A stretch of DNA of 64,000 bases from Spirodela intermedia (lineage: Eukaryota > Streptophyta > Magnoliopsida > Alismatales > Araceae), in NCBI GenBank assembly GCA_902729315.2, contig LR746269.1, positions 7,538,231 through 7,602,230 of the forward strand, in the 5' to 3' direction. The position numbers and the translations under genes are program-made. The notes below the pieces were generated by a model. The model saw only the letters and a program-made list of their open reading frames with translations, did not search any database and had not been told where the DNA came from. Of this stretch, positions 9,585 through 21,883 are shown piece by piece. Position 1 is the first letter of the stretch; each line of letters opens with the position of its first letter.

Positions 9585-12553
9585 TAAGTTACTTTGTCTC
9601 CACACTCTCACTTATACATGTATGTTTCATGATATCCCTTTACTCTATAAATATGGTCATTAAATGTATTGGTTCATGATATCCAAGAGAGACAATTACA
9701 ACTAGATGTCTTGTTGCTTTCTTTTTGTATTTACTTCAGGTCCCTTTGACAAAAGGAGAATAAGAAAATCTAGAGAGGAATTAAAAATTCATAAAGATGA
9801 GGCAATGTTACTGTTGAAGCTGACGGTGGCTCAAATACTCAGGTGGCATACACACTATATTTACTTGGAGGCATGATTTAAAATTTCTTATATAGACTGC
9901 CAAGGAGAATGTCAAACTAAATTTACTTAGTCAAGGGAACAAATTTTTTGTCTAATAAAGGTAATTTTTTAGAAAAATATTTTAAATATTTACTAGAGTT
10001 TTTTTGTTATTAGAAGTTGCCATAGTAACATAATAGCCCAAATAGTATACATACTTTGTCTTGCATTCAAGAGAAAAATTCAGTAAATTTTACTTGATTT
10101 CATGACATGTTAAGATGAGTATGGTGGGTCAAAAATAGTTGAAGTGATATACAAAATTGTTACATTACTTGTCATGTGTATTAAATTTTACATTAATAGA
10201 TTTGATAACACATACATTTTATGATTTAGTAGGCAGGTCATATATTGAATACCTAATTAAATTCTTGAGATTGGGGGAGATTCTTCTTGTCTCAACTAAA
10301 ACACTCAAGAGGAGAAATCCAAGAACCTCATATATCAAAATAAGAAAATAAATGATAGTGTAAAACCCCAAAGCAAGGAGTTTGAGAAGGAAAAGTGCTT
10401 CTCTACTCTCCTCTCATAAAAAAAAGAAGTAAACCATGTATAGGAAAAAGCCTACATATCTATGTGAAAAATAAAATGGGAAGAGTGAAGTTCTAATAGT
10501 CAATTTAATAGATAAGAGAAGTGGTTATCTACTCTCCTTTCATCAAGAAAAAACTAGTGAGGAAAAAGCTACATGTCTATGCGAAAAATAAAATGAGACA
10601 AAATAAAGCTCCATAGTTAGTTTAGTGGACAAAACTTGGTTATTAAACTTTGAATCTTGAAAAAAAAAGGTTGAGGGTTGAAGAATTGAGAACACTCTTC
10701 AGTGTTAGATGAGTAAGTTTCTACCATTTACTAAGTGATGTTTGTTGGTTGTAAATGCAAATCTTATGCAATGATGATGATGGAGCTTGAAACATATCTA
10801 GAGCATTCACACAATTGACAGAAAAATCTACTCTTACGACCCACCATAGAAATTCAATGAATGCCCAACTCTAATGTCCTCACTTGAAAATCAATCTTGT
10901 TTGAAACAAAATGTCTTTTTTTGAATCATTATTAGTCCTAACTTAATCTTCCCATGCATATAACAAAGGGACTAGTAATAATTCAAGTTGTGGTGGGGGT
11001 TGTGACAACACTTTATTTTCATATCATCATTATATTTTGTTATTAATGTTGCATAATATGCCTCAAATCATTTGTTATTGTGCAAAAATTAATTAATTTA
11101 AAGCTAAATTGTGAATTAACATTGAAATAACCATTTTTTATATATTATTATGATGTAATCTAAATTATATGTTGTTCTAACCTAATTATCCAAGATTTAT
11201 AGTCTTGAGATACATTTCATATTTGTCAAGAGAATATTTGTGAAGATATATTTTGAGTCAAACAAGATAGCCATTTTTGGGTATGTTTCAAGCTATTAGA
11301 AAGTCATGTACAACCCTCCCTCATATTAAGAAATTGAACAAAAAGTAGTGAAACTAGAGAGTACTAAGATCATGATCCTTCCAGCTCTTCTTTCCAACAT
11401 ATCGCACTCCACCACCATGAGATGACAAAGAGCAAGAAATCTAATTTTGTGCAACACTTTCATTAATTTTGGTCTCTTTAATTTTTTTATTGCCTTCTCT
11501 TTTAGTTTTTATTACTTTCAGACTTTCTTTTACTGATTTTGTGATTCACCTTCTTTCTTGATTCCCTCTATGTGTGAAATAGAGAAATGGCAAGAGTTAT
11601 TTGGGTTTTCACTCTTATTTTTCTTTGATTTCTTAATTTTTGAGTTTTAAAGTTTGATTTGACTTCATTTACATAAGTGGCATTGACACAATGGCATTGA
11701 ACATGGTTTCAAGTTTGTTTTGATGTGTTTACTGTTTTTTTTATTCTACTTGCTGAATGGCTGCCCTTGGCATTGACTAAATGCTTCAGAAAATTTTCTC
11801 ATTACTCATTGCTTCCTCTTGTTTGTTTGTTACACTTTTTTGCTTGATTTCATTTAGATTTTGTATAGTTAAGGCAGTCAAGATGTTATCATTTGTATTT
11901 CCTTGGTGGTGGGCCAATCTGCTGGTGGGTGTTTTCCCTTTCTATCTCCTCTCTACTCTTTGTTTTATCAGTCCTCTAGTTTTTTTGTTTTTTCCTCTCT
12001 CTTTTCTTAACTTGCTTTCTTTCTTTTTTGAGTGTGTGGAGGTCACATACTCTTTGGAAGGGATTTCGAGCAAGACTCTACATAGACTTGGAAGATCAGT
12101 TTGGACACCTTGAGATGAGGAGACAAAGTAGAAATGAGCAAGTACAATGAATAAGCACAACTTGGAGATGATAGAGAATTTCCTTCATCCTTGTATTGAA
12201 CAAGTTGATAGATTGTCACGATGTATCATCACATTCATCCTTCAAAGGGCCTTATTTTCTGTGATCCTTTATTGAACCTCTCTGAATGCATCTTTATTGA
12301 ACACGAGCTGATGATTGCGAAGAAGAGTGAATCTGTCCCCACTCTCTCCCCACTCTTGTGACAGTTCACACCTCTGCTCTGTGCTTGCCGCCCCCTTCTA
12401 CCCCCAGCCAAGCTAAATTGACCTTGGCTGAAACGGAGTGGATCAAATTGATGCAATAGATGGAACCTGGGCACGGCACAGTGAGCCAAGTAGAGACAGA
12501 TGGCCTACGTTGCCCAATTAGAGGCGGAATGATTTGGGTTTTGGGGATTGGTA
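9585..12553. other. AT-rich intergenic stretch
   Basis: No gene is recognised between the ZFWD stop and the U2 gene. It holds a two-copy tandem repeat near 10390-10640 and T-rich stretches around 11460-12050. The plus-strand open stretch 11781-12113 is hydrophobic by composition (T-rich DNA) and matches nothing I know. Confidence 0.5.
10390..10640 (+). repeat. Two tandem copies of a ~126-bp unit
   Basis: TCTACTCTCCTCTCAT at 10402 recurs as TCTACTCTCCTTTCAT at 10528. Both are followed by similar blocks (GAGGAAAAAGC or AGGAAAAAGCC, then CTATG-GAAAAATAAAATG). The copies are clearly diverged. Confidence 0.65.
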
Positions 12554-12747
12554 GGGGTGCGCCGGGCCCATGCAGTAGTGCAGCGCAAGGGCGACGCGCG
12601 AGGGCCCCAGTGGCAAGCCACTGTGGTGGACCCTCCCCCACGAGAAATTAATTTAATATCATGTGGGCCGATGGCCCACGTATCAGATATTAAACTGATA
12701 AGAACAGATACTACACTTGATCTTAGCCAAAAGGCCGAGAAAGGTAT
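12554..12747 (-). ncRNA. U2: U2 small nuclear RNA gene
   Basis: U2 snRNA pairs with the intron branch point in the spliceosome. On the minus strand the RNA starts ATACCTTTCTCGGCCTTTTG at 12747 and carries the invariant block with GTAGTA (12714-12709) that binds the branch point. The TTATCAGTTTAATATC segment and stem II (GTGGGCCATCGGCCCAC) follow. An AT-rich Sm-site region comes next, and the RNA closes with the stem III/IV sequences, ending GGCGCACCCC at 12554. At about 194 nt it has the usual length. A USE and a TATA box sit at the expected upstream positions, so it looks functional. The overlapping open frames on both strands are not genes. Confidence 0.95.
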
Positions 12748-12774
12748 GCTTTATCTCCCCGCCCAACGGCCTAA

Positions 12775-12780
12775 TTTATA
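12775..12780 (-). promoter_or_regulatory. TATA box of the U2 gene
   Basis: TATAAA on the minus strand, starting about 33 bases upstream of the U2 5' end. Confidence 0.85.
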
Positions 12781-12810
12781 GCTTGGTTCTCCTAGCACTG
12801 TCAAATCTTC

Positions 12811-12822
12811 CGATATGGGACT
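12811..12822 (-). promoter_or_regulatory. USE of the U2 gene
   Basis: AGTCCCATATCG on the minus strand, close to the plant upstream sequence element RTCCCACATCG. The 30-bp gap to the TATA box is the wider spacing typical of Pol II-transcribed plant snRNA genes rather than the shorter Pol III spacing. Confidence 0.88.
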
Positions 12823-14351
12823 AAAATAGTCCGCATAGTCTTGGTGGACCCCCATGATCTCGACCGTCCGTGAAATAGACCCAGGCCTCTACGAAGCATA
12901 CTGGGAGGGGGAACGGCGGAGATCTTTTTTCGAGGAGAAGTTCATGAGAATAATTTTGCTTACAAACAAAAAATGAAAACCAAGAATAAGCTAGGAATTT
13001 ATTTTACTAAAAATAGAGCGAACATTACAAGGCCATAAGCTTGAAGATCCCCCTGCATTTGGAAATATCTTATAATTAATAAATGTGGAAAAATAGATTT
13101 CAGAGTGAACTCATTCTCTAAGGACGCCTAGCATCCTTTGAGGTTGAATAGAGTAAGGTCCTTCACCAGCTGCACTCTAGGAAATATTGCAATAAATATG
13201 TTTCCAAATATGGGGTGAAATGAACCTCAAGACTCTACTAGTCAACTGCTTCTTGAGCTCTATCCCTTTTTGGCATAAACCTCAACCTATGTAGAATACT
13301 TGGCCATCACCAGCACACACTACAATCTATGCCTCTCTTGAGTGCATTTGACAACCACGGTGATATTATCTTAATACGACATGCAAATTTCTCATACCAT
13401 CAGAGAATCAAACGACATCTCTAGATGTTTGGAGTACTAAATTGGTGTGCAGCTGATATGGTTAATTCCTATTGTAACATTGTTGATATGTAAATATAAT
13501 GGCTAATTCTAATGCATGGAAAATGTTGAAGATTTTTGGAACAATTGGAAGTGAGCCCAATTAAATAATGATCAATGGAAAATTTTATGGCATTAATAAT
13601 AAAGTCTTTTTAGGAGAAATTAGCCATAGTTCATTGGAAATTTCAAGCTATGCATAGATAGATGATCATGCAAGAAATAAACACCTTGCCTTCATTACAA
13701 TAATGGTTTTTATTTAGATTCACTACATATGTGTAGTGAGATGTCATAAACCTTATAATGTGATGATGCAACAAAAATACATGGTCTCCAGATGATTATC
13801 AATGCTTATGATATTTTAGATTGATGAGACATGTATCATCTTTTTATCCTAATTTCATCTATCAAACCAACATTTTGTAACTTCACAAGCACTAGCAGCT
13901 TCTTCATCAGCAATGACTCCGGCAAGATTTGTCAATGGATCTCGTTAGTGGGGCAGATCGTCTCAACAATCTGCACACGGTAACTGCATCATGATGCTCC
14001 TCTGCTCTATAAAGAGCCCATTAAATTGGAGAGGTAACCTCATTGCCAAACACCCTCATCACCCATCTGCAACAAAACCTGCGAGCCAGAAAAGAAAAAG
14101 ATCCAGAGAAGAAAGCAACAAATGGCCTTCGATTCAATGTATTGATGCCCATGAAATGTTTTGCTCCTCTTTGGGAACCAAGAAGAGGAGATCTGGGGAG
14201 CATCTTCAAATGATCCGATTCTTTCAAATACAAAAAAAAAAAAACCAGTAAACCATGAATGGTAGAATGGGATTCTTTGGGTGTCGAAAATTTCCTGTGA
14301 TGTCTTCAGTTGTCATGAGTGCGACGAGAACATCTACGCCTGTTGATATGC
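12823..14351. other. Intergenic region between U2 and the HIG1 gene
   Basis: No gene recognised. The open stretch 13991-14251 on the plus strand is short, unlike any family I know, and ends in poly-A-like sequence. The part from about 14260 to 14351 is probably the 3' UTR of the HIG1-domain gene on the minus strand. Confidence 0.5.
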
Positions 14352-14994
14352 CTAAGCTGTCGACCCATATTGGCGGTCATAGTATTCGACAGCAGCAGCT
14401 CCAGCCAATGCCGCCAGAGTGAGGCCCTGAGCGTGTAGCCTGTTGAAGCAACACAAGGCATCAGGGTGCAGATCCTCTACATGCGCCATCTCATAGATAC
14501 CAGAAAATAGTCAATTCTTCAAGAGGTCTTCTTTAATCTTTGTGTCTGAATGGTGGAAGAAGGAAACCCCACCAAGAATTTCTATCACAATGCTTACCGA
14601 ACAGTAGGAGCAATGCAAGAGAAAAAACAGAAGAAAAGAGCAAACATATAGGAAAGAAGTCGGCTCCTTATTATTTGACTGTGAGAAGGGTGAAAAAAGG
14701 GTGAATTTCAATGCAGATGAGGATCGTGATATGGATTAAAAAAACATTATTCTAGCTGAATGATGTGGGATCTATAAGAAAAGGAAGTAATCGTAAAGAC
14801 CTTCTAGCCAGGGGGTGTGAAAGGAGAGAGGTTGAACACAATGATAGGCCATACTTAACCAATTTACAGAGATCAACAAGTTCTGCAGATATTATAAGCA
14901 GCTGGTATTGGCGTATCCTCATAGAAATTACTTGACAAGGTCAAGGAGAAGGAATATATAAATGTATATATATGTATATATATGTATACGTATG

Positions 14995-15042
<48 letters not shown>

Positions 15043-15842
15043 GGAGGGTCCTTCAAAACTGTCCTTGGCGCCTAAATCTCTAATGAAATTGTTTGCAGTA
15101 AATGATCAAAAACTGTACAATCGCCGGGTATTTATGTTTTTTTCTGTTCTTTAAATATCAAATTATATAATAGCTTTAAAACATCCAGTGATGAAAAAGA
15201 TCAAGATAGAGTATCGTTCATGATATCTACCCAAACTACGGGTACGAGGATTTATGGCCAGCAGTAAGAAAAGCAGCCCAACAAATAATTCCATAAATCT
15301 TTCTCAACGCATTGTATTATTTTTCGACTGAACAAGAACGATAGTAGAATCATAGGTCAATGCTCACGCAGAATCAAGAGGGTTATAGGAACTTTCGGTG
15401 TGAATATTCACCGAAGAAATGCAACACGATCGAAAGATACTCATTTCAAAATTGGGCAGTAACTGCGAAAAATAGGACGATTATCCAAATGTAGAACTAA
15501 CCAAAACGAAACTCAACCTGGCGTGAATGATCTTGACACTAGTCTTCATGTTGGGACGTGACCAGTTATACGCGAACGACCCCGTGATGGCGCTCAACCA
15601 GAAACACCCTAATGCACAGAATGTACGAAACAAGATGAAAGATAATCACCAAAAATATAAACGAGAAGCAGGAACGATATTAAAAAAAAAACCTAACGGG
15701 GATTTCAATTCCCAAAAAAAAGCAAATGGGAAAACGAAAGAAAAGAGGTATCGAAGATCTCACCAACAGTTTTTAACTTGTTTTCGACGATCCACTGCCT
15801 CATCGTGGAAGCGGGGGCGGCGGTAACGCCGTCGTCGACCAT
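14352..15842 (-). CDS. HIG1-domain (hypoxia-responsive family) protein
   Basis: Small inner mitochondrial membrane protein of the HIG1/Rcf family, which binds respiratory chain supercomplexes; plant members are often induced by low oxygen. Three coding exons join in phase: 15842-15764 (MVDDGVTAAP to NKLKTV), 15608-15518 (CFWLSAITGSFAYNWSRPNM, KTSVKIIHA) and 14439-14352 (RLHAQGLTLAALAGAAAVEY to STA, TAG). The protein is 85 aa, slightly short for the family. Two hydrophobic helices and the H-X-R-X3-Q part of the HIG1 signature (HARLHAQ) are visible. The ATG at 15842 is chosen because the frame upstream has no other ATG. Intron 2 (14440-15517) contains a (TA)n run. The tRNA-Tyr gene starts 109 bp upstream on the other strand. 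Confidence 0.9.
14997..15041 (+). repeat. (TA)n microsatellite in HIG1 intron 2
   Basis: An uninterrupted AT dinucleotide run of about 45 bases, preceded by TATATGTATATA variants from about 14954. Confidence 0.95.
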
Positions 15843-15950
15843 CCTGCCTTCCTCCAGAGACCAAGCCCTTTCCGCCACGACAGAGGGCAAGGTTTGTTAG
15901 AGGTGGTAGTGACAAACTTCATATTTTTGTGTGAACAACACTCTCAAGAC

Positions 15951-16035
15951 CCGACCTTAGCTCAGTTGGTAGAGCGGAGGACTGTAGTCAATCGCTGAAA
16001 TCCTTAGGTCGCTGGTTCGAATCCGGCAGGTCGGA
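15951..16035 (+). tRNA. tRNA-Tyr (GTA) with 12-nt intron
   Basis: The acceptor ends CCGACCT (15951-15957) and AGGTCGG plus discriminator A (16035) pair fully. The A box (TAGCTCAGTTGGTAGAGC) and B box (GGTTCGAATCC) are both intact. The anticodon GTA is at 15984-15986; the base after it (G, 15987) is followed by an intron, about 15988-15999 (TCAATCGCTGAA), at the usual place one base 3' of the anticodon. Plant nuclear tRNA-Tyr genes normally carry such an intron. The spliced length is 73 nt without CCA. Confidence 0.95.
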
Positions 16036-16040
16036 TTATG

Positions 16041-16044
16041 TTTT
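16041..16044 (+). terminator. Pol III terminator of tRNA-Tyr
   Basis: TTTT starts six bases after the tRNA end, with a second T run at about 16050. Confidence 0.75.
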
Positions 16045-17373
16045 AAAACTTTTTACTTCCGTATCCACCCTTTATCTGTTATTTCCCTCTTGAACTTAAT
16101 AATCGAGTTCTCTTTTCCATATCCTGATCGAACTCTTATGATGGAATTATTCCGTCCATAAGAAAATAAATAAATTTATATAATATACATACCTTTATAG
16201 GTATAACACTAAATAATTTTATCATACGGATGTCTTCATTTACAATTTTTACTCACTCTATATTTTCCTTCAATAATTATACCAATATATTTCGTAGTCA
16301 TATAAAAAAATGCGTATTTTTTTCCCTTTCAACTCTGATTGGGACAAACTTTAGAAGGGCCCTGGTCCTTGCTAGGAGTTGGTCCACACCCATGGAGTAC
16401 CCATAGATGTCTAATTATGGAAGACTTTCTTCCATAGCTCATGATGTCTAGTTATGGAAATATTGACAAGATGACCAAAGATCAAATTTATGGTCTGTTA
16501 TGAAACAAGTTTTCTATCATCATAATATATGATATTGATTTATCAAGCAAACTAATATATATATGTGCGTATTATATAATCATGAACCAAAATTGTTTCA
16601 TAATTGATATTAACAATAGTTTTAATTGTAAGGTTTATGATTCAAGCACCGTTAGTTTCAGACAACCTGTAGATTGTGGATAACAAACATGGTTACTTTA
16701 GATCTTTCAAGATCATGTATCATACTCTTTCTCTTCAATAATGTCATCATTTTGTGAATTATATATTCAGCAAGTGCCACAAAACTTCCATTTTAGATTA
16801 ACATAGTTACATAATTAGAAGGTGCTTGCATTGCACTAAGAAGATGAGAGAGGATGCACATGCAAACTACTAGGGGTGTGCGTGTGTGTGATGTAGGAGG
16901 GGGTGGGTCAATTTAATGCTTAAAACTTATGGAAAGATTGCATTTTTCTAAATCAGGTAGAAACTAATGACTTTGACCTACAGTTAACTCGATTAATGTT
17001 GACGTTCAGGGTAGTTCTAAAAGAAGTAGTCAACCCCAAGTTCAGTAATTTACGAGGATTTGTAACAAATTAACCCTTCTTCGATCCATTCTAGGATTGG
17101 ACTTAAATCATATCAAACAAGGGCTAAATTATATTGACAGTTCTTAGCAAACTTATGAAATATCCACTAGAAGTGTGAGCCTAAAAGAACAAAACCCGTA
17201 TCAGAAACATTACTAGATGTCAATTGGAGTTGGAAACACAAAGCTCATGGTAACAAGTACTAAAATGGACAACTCTGGAATCAAGCATGTAAATATGTAG
17301 AACTACCCATGGCAGCTGTCCAGCCCGTTCATGCAACAAGAAGCACCACGGGCGGAGAGCAGGCAGGCGCTCT
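16045..17373. other. Intergenic region and RPL24 3' UTR
   Basis: AT-rich DNA with no recognised gene. The part next to 17374 is the 3' UTR of RPL24 on the minus strand. Confidence 0.5.
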
Positions 17374-19246
17374 TCAACGCTTCCCTCCACCGCCACCGAT
17401 CTTGGGCCCCTTGGGAGCCTTGGGCAGGCCTGCCTTGGCCTGGGTCTTCTGGGTCTTTGCTGTCACCTCAGCCTTCTTAGCCTTCTTCTCATCTTTCGTC
17501 TTCTTGATCCTTTCCTTGATCTCACTGAAGAAAGGGGATTGTGCACAGAGTCACAGTCCTTTCAGTCCCAGCTAAGAAAGTGGAGGGCTATTGTCTGTAT
17601 GCTGTCTACTCAGATACGACCCGGCATGAAACCGAAGGAAATCAAATGAAAGGAGGATAAATTTAGCCAAAGGAAACCTAAAATTATGCACATTTGCAAG
17701 GTTGAACAATTTGGTTCAATGGACCAGGTTCTTCATAGCATTTGAAGCAACTGATCCCTGGATTTGACAAATCCAAGACCATGTAATTGTATTATCAGTG
17801 CCGTCGAGTTAACTAATACTGAAGCCAAGAACCTGATACCTAAGTTGTGGGAGGTCAGACATAACAACTAGTACCGACCCACGAAGATTTCTTCCATATT
17901 CTACTAGGATATCACCACTGTGTTCACCTGGCCTTCTAAAGCTTCATTCAATTCATCAATTTGAAGAGGCAGAGAAATACATACCGGAGTGCTGCTGCTC
18001 TGGCAGCATCCCTGACCTCAGCTTTCTCAGTTCTTTTCTTCTGAATGACCTCCAAAGTAGCACCGACAATGGACCGGGAGTATGGTTTCTTTGTGGCACG
18101 GCGTCTCTTCTTCACTGCTTCAGCATGAATATCCTGCAATATCATCGAAATACCATGACGACCCATGCATGACACTTGTCGTTGGCTGAGACGCATGACA
18201 CAAATCCTTAAAGATTGACCAAGTATTCCAATCACAAAATCAAAATGATAGATGTGAACACTGCCAACTATGCATGCTTCTGAAAACATTAGACCAACAT
18301 ATAAAGTATGTTTCTTAGAGACTAGAAACAAAATACGCACAGGTTATAGGAGAATTTACTGTAGATGTTAAACTAAAGCAGGAGGCCTTAGATTTTTCAC
18401 GAATATTATTGATTAGGTATGTTTTTTCGATGCGAAAACTGTAGCAATGACAGTAGATCAGTTGCAGAAAGACGTGATCATACCTTCTTGTGCTGCTTCC
18501 TATACACTGCTGTCCAGGTAAGCTTGGCAGGCCTCAGCCGATTGTGGAAATAACGTTTGCATTTTGAGTTGGAAAAAAGAAAGACCTGAAGCAAAACATT
18601 AATTTGTTTGTTGTGACATAAGAAGATATTAGCACTGTGTAATCCACGAGTAAGATGAATGCAGATCTATTACCTGCGAGTCAGCACGCACAAATCTAAT
18701 ACCCTTCCCAGGGTATATCTTGGCACCACTGAAACGACAGAGCTCTGTCCTGAAAGTCAAATAGGCATTCGGATTAGGAAGCAAGAACAGCGCATGACCA
18801 TGAGCTGAAGCAAAGAAGCTATCAAAAGACCCTTTCGGAAGTGATAAGATCAGGGTATCAGGCTTGGATTAGAATATACCCCTTAAACAATATTTTTTTC
18901 TAAGGCACGTAAAAATGAAATTTATAACGAGATATGAAAAAATACATGCAATTAACATCCCTTAAAGTCACGACATTGATGATAACCAAGAAAATGTTGA
19001 ATATTAAAATTACATGGTCAGCACTCTAACAATGAAATGCATGAGACCAAAATATATCTATTACTGAATAAAAAGGATTGAAGGATAAATGATTACTAAG
19101 ATATGCAACAGACTAACAATCATCAATCTTAAATAAATACCTTTCGGATTTTTACAACAACATTTTTTTCAAAGCCCGTGAATAAACTTTTATTGCTAAG
19201 TAAAAAGGTTCAAGGATGAGTTCAAAGTCACTTACTTGAGAACCAT
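17374..19246 (-). CDS. RPL24: Large ribosomal subunit protein eL24 (60S L24)
   Basis: Cytosolic 60S ribosomal protein; in Arabidopsis one L24 copy (STV1) also helps reinitiation after upstream ORFs. Five coding exons: 19246-19236 (only ATGGTTCTCAA), 18749-18674 ([20 protein letters not shown]), 18585-18484 ([20 protein letters not shown]), 18133-17985 ([20 protein letters not shown]) and 17524-17374 (EIKERIKK to GGGGGKR, TGA). All phases match, giving 162 aa, the normal family length. The TELCRF zinc-ribbon-like start and the basic C-terminal tail are intact. A non-coding leader exon lies at about 20640-20533 with donor AAG/GTTTAC, and a telo box is in the same stretch. Part of intron 1, the leader exon and the promoter are duplicated at 25430-27838. 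Confidence 0.96.
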
Positions 19247-20532
19247 GACTAACCTTCAAATGGTCAAAAATCTAAGGATGACGTTGCCTGCATGTTGAAA
19301 TCATGAGAAAAATGGTTATTTCAGGTTCCAGATATCTTCAGTAAATGTTCACTCACCGAATACACACAATGCACACGACAAAGTATCATACCTTCGGTTG
19401 GAAAAAAAATCAGTCATTAAATTTTGTACTCACAGTTAATATTACATGTGCTAACCAGTATAATAATCATCACAACCAAAGGAGCCGCAAAATGAAAATA
19501 CACTTATAACATTTCATTATGGAATAATCAAGATTTTAAAAAAGCTGTAAAGGAATGTGAGCACTGTGCATTATAAAACAAAACTCAAAACTATAACATG
19601 ATCAATTGAATCAAAACGCATTAAGCCGATTCAGCATTTAAATGCGAGAAACAGATTTATAACATGCTGGAGAAGCTTCATTACATTCAAATCACGAAGA
19701 AAAAACAAATTAATTTCGGCATAAATGTCAGTCATGAAGGTTAGGTAATCCTACGCTCAGGATTGTCTAAATGTAGCACATGGACAGGTTGTTAAATACC
19801 CAGTGACAGGTTGTTAAATAATGAGAAAAAACGTTCGCTGTGGTAACAATGATCTAAATGTGCATAGTCCATGAGGGAAGGGAGATAGAAGCCCATGCAA
19901 TTCGCAGCGTGGGTGAGGCCATCAACGCCTATCCTGAGGGATCCATACAAGAGTGAGCCTTCAGCTGAAATAGCCATCGGCTGGACCGAATATCATCACA
20001 GTCTGAGCTCTATCCTAGAAAAGAAATTGAGAAACTGATCTGCCAATGAGAAAGAAGCATACGACTAGAACCAAACTAAAATAAGCAGCTCAGATCCAAT
20101 AACTGAGATTGGATTTTGTGCCTGGTTTCAATAAACAATTCAGGACGCAACTTCTAGAACTTTTCGTCCTTCTTTCACTTATTCGATTTCTTTCCTAGTC
20201 AAAGTGAGTAGGACGTAACCCTGACGAGATCGAGAAGTTCCTCTTGGTGTGTCAGCAAAACATCATTAAGAAACAGGCCTTCGACGGAAATAACTAGAGA
20301 AATCTAGAGCAACGAACATAAATGAATCCATTGGCTATCTCAATTGTAGAATATGACATCAAGGCACATATACAGTTTCCAACAGAACGAAATGGCTGCA
20401 CGGACAACATCACAACTCAGATATTATCCAGAAGAACAACGAACAGCTTTCACTAAACCCAAACCCCAGGCCTAAGTCCTTGAGCGTGGGGAGAAAATTG
20501 AGAAAGAGAGGGAGAAAGAGAGAGAGGTAAAC

Positions 20533-20640
20533 CTTCCGAGATTGTCTGGCGTTCCAGACAGGACGCAGGCGGCGAGACGACACAGAAATGTGGGAGGAGG
20601 GGTCACTTAGGGTTTCTCTCGTTTAAGCAGGAGGAGAGAC
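20533..20640 (-). promoter_or_regulatory. RPL24 leader exon and telo box
   Basis: Likely 5' UTR exon of RPL24. The 3' edge is set by CTCGGAAG/GTTTACC (donor at 20532). AAACCCTAA (telo box, 20615-20607), a hallmark of plant ribosomal protein and translation genes, lies within it. The 5' edge is a guess. Confidence 0.7.
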
Positions 20641-21384
20641 GGCCGCCTCGCAACACTTCGGCACCCCAAGCCACCACCGTCAACTGTCACGTGCACATGC
20701 GCGTGCGTTCCCTCTATGCGAACAACTGTGCATATAGGCTAATAATTTTGTAATTTTTTTATTAGTTCTATTTATCCTTATCCTTATTCTAGTTAAAATT
20801 ACCTTAGAGGAATCACATCGAGCTGTTAAATAAATGAAAAAATAAAAATAAAAATAAAGAATATATATAATCAAATAGTATCGCAAAATAATGTTATTGG
20901 GTGAATAAAAAAATGAGGATCTTCAACCCAAAAATTAAATAAGACTAAATATTTAAGGTCATTAATGATCACATACTATACAAAAGTATGATGAATATAC
21001 TATTTATTAAAAAAATTGGGTCCATAGATGTCATGAACAGATTGAATGCAGCTCCAACTGCGTGGAGATAGAAAAAAGAAAGAATGAAGAAATTCGCTAA
21101 GTGAATACTTAAGTAGGACAAATGATTTATTTATGGTAAAAATACTATTTATGAAAATTTTATTTATTTCCCATATCACTTGGTGAGAATCATGAAAGCT
21201 TTTAGGCCACCACTTTCTAAGCCACATTTGACTCTGATTTTTTTTGAGTAAAAGTGCAATAAATAAAGATGCTTGGTTGAACAATAACTCGATCTGCTGA
21301 CGTGGTTAATCATTCGGGTAGGTACCAATAGGCTACACGGAGCGTTTCCTAACCTGAATCTGGACCATTATACCTTACCTTCGC

Positions 21385-21388
<4 letters not shown>

Positions 21389-21425
<37 letters not shown>

Positions 21426-21600
21426 TCCAAGAGTCTTGAGCCCAAAAAGAAAATTGGGCTGGAATCTAGGCTCATTCGGCCTACTGAGGCCCATAGATGG
21501 AGAGAGAGAGAGAGAGAGACCAAGTTTCTGAGCCCAGAAAGAAAATTGGGCTGGAATCTGGGCTTATTAGGCCTACTGAGGCCCCTAGATGGAAAGGATG
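21389..21600 (+). repeat. (GA)n runs with a ~92-bp tandem duplication
   Basis: (GA)n at 21389-21422 and again at 21500-21519. Each is followed by a near-identical unit containing GAAAATTGGGCTGGAATCT and CCTACTGAGGCCC (21449 and 21541). Open frames here are repeat artefacts. Confidence 0.9.
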
Positions 21601-21883
21601 GATGGTGTTCCTCCTCCAGACACATGATTTATTCATAAAAGCATCCAAATACCATTCACTGAGAAGAATTACGCAGAGCCACTTGAAATCAAAGCTTCTG
21701 CTGCCTACAAAGTGGTAAAAAATTAAAATCAAGAAGCTTCCAAGACTCTCCGGAGAGCTTCCCCGGCATTACACCAGCAGAGCCTCCGCCTGCTGAAAGA
21801 TAAATAGCTTTCATTAGCCTCAGCAGCCTTACGTGGATGCATATATATATATATATTAATATAAACATACATACTTGGAAGCT

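Noticed and set aside
12366-12781. Several open frames on both strands over the U2 gene
   Set aside because: They overlap a U2 snRNA gene with its own promoter, and none resembles a protein family.
14440-14489. A 45-codon small protein starting MAHVEDLHPD
   Set aside because: The first part is intron 2 of the HIG1 gene; the true exon starts after TTCAACAG at 14439.
15843-15890. Upstream extension of the HIG1-domain protein
   Set aside because: The longer reading would have to start at a TTG; the ATG at 15842 gives a normal start.
21368-21732. Serine/leucine-rich open frames
   Set aside because: They are translations of the GA microsatellite and its tandem copy.
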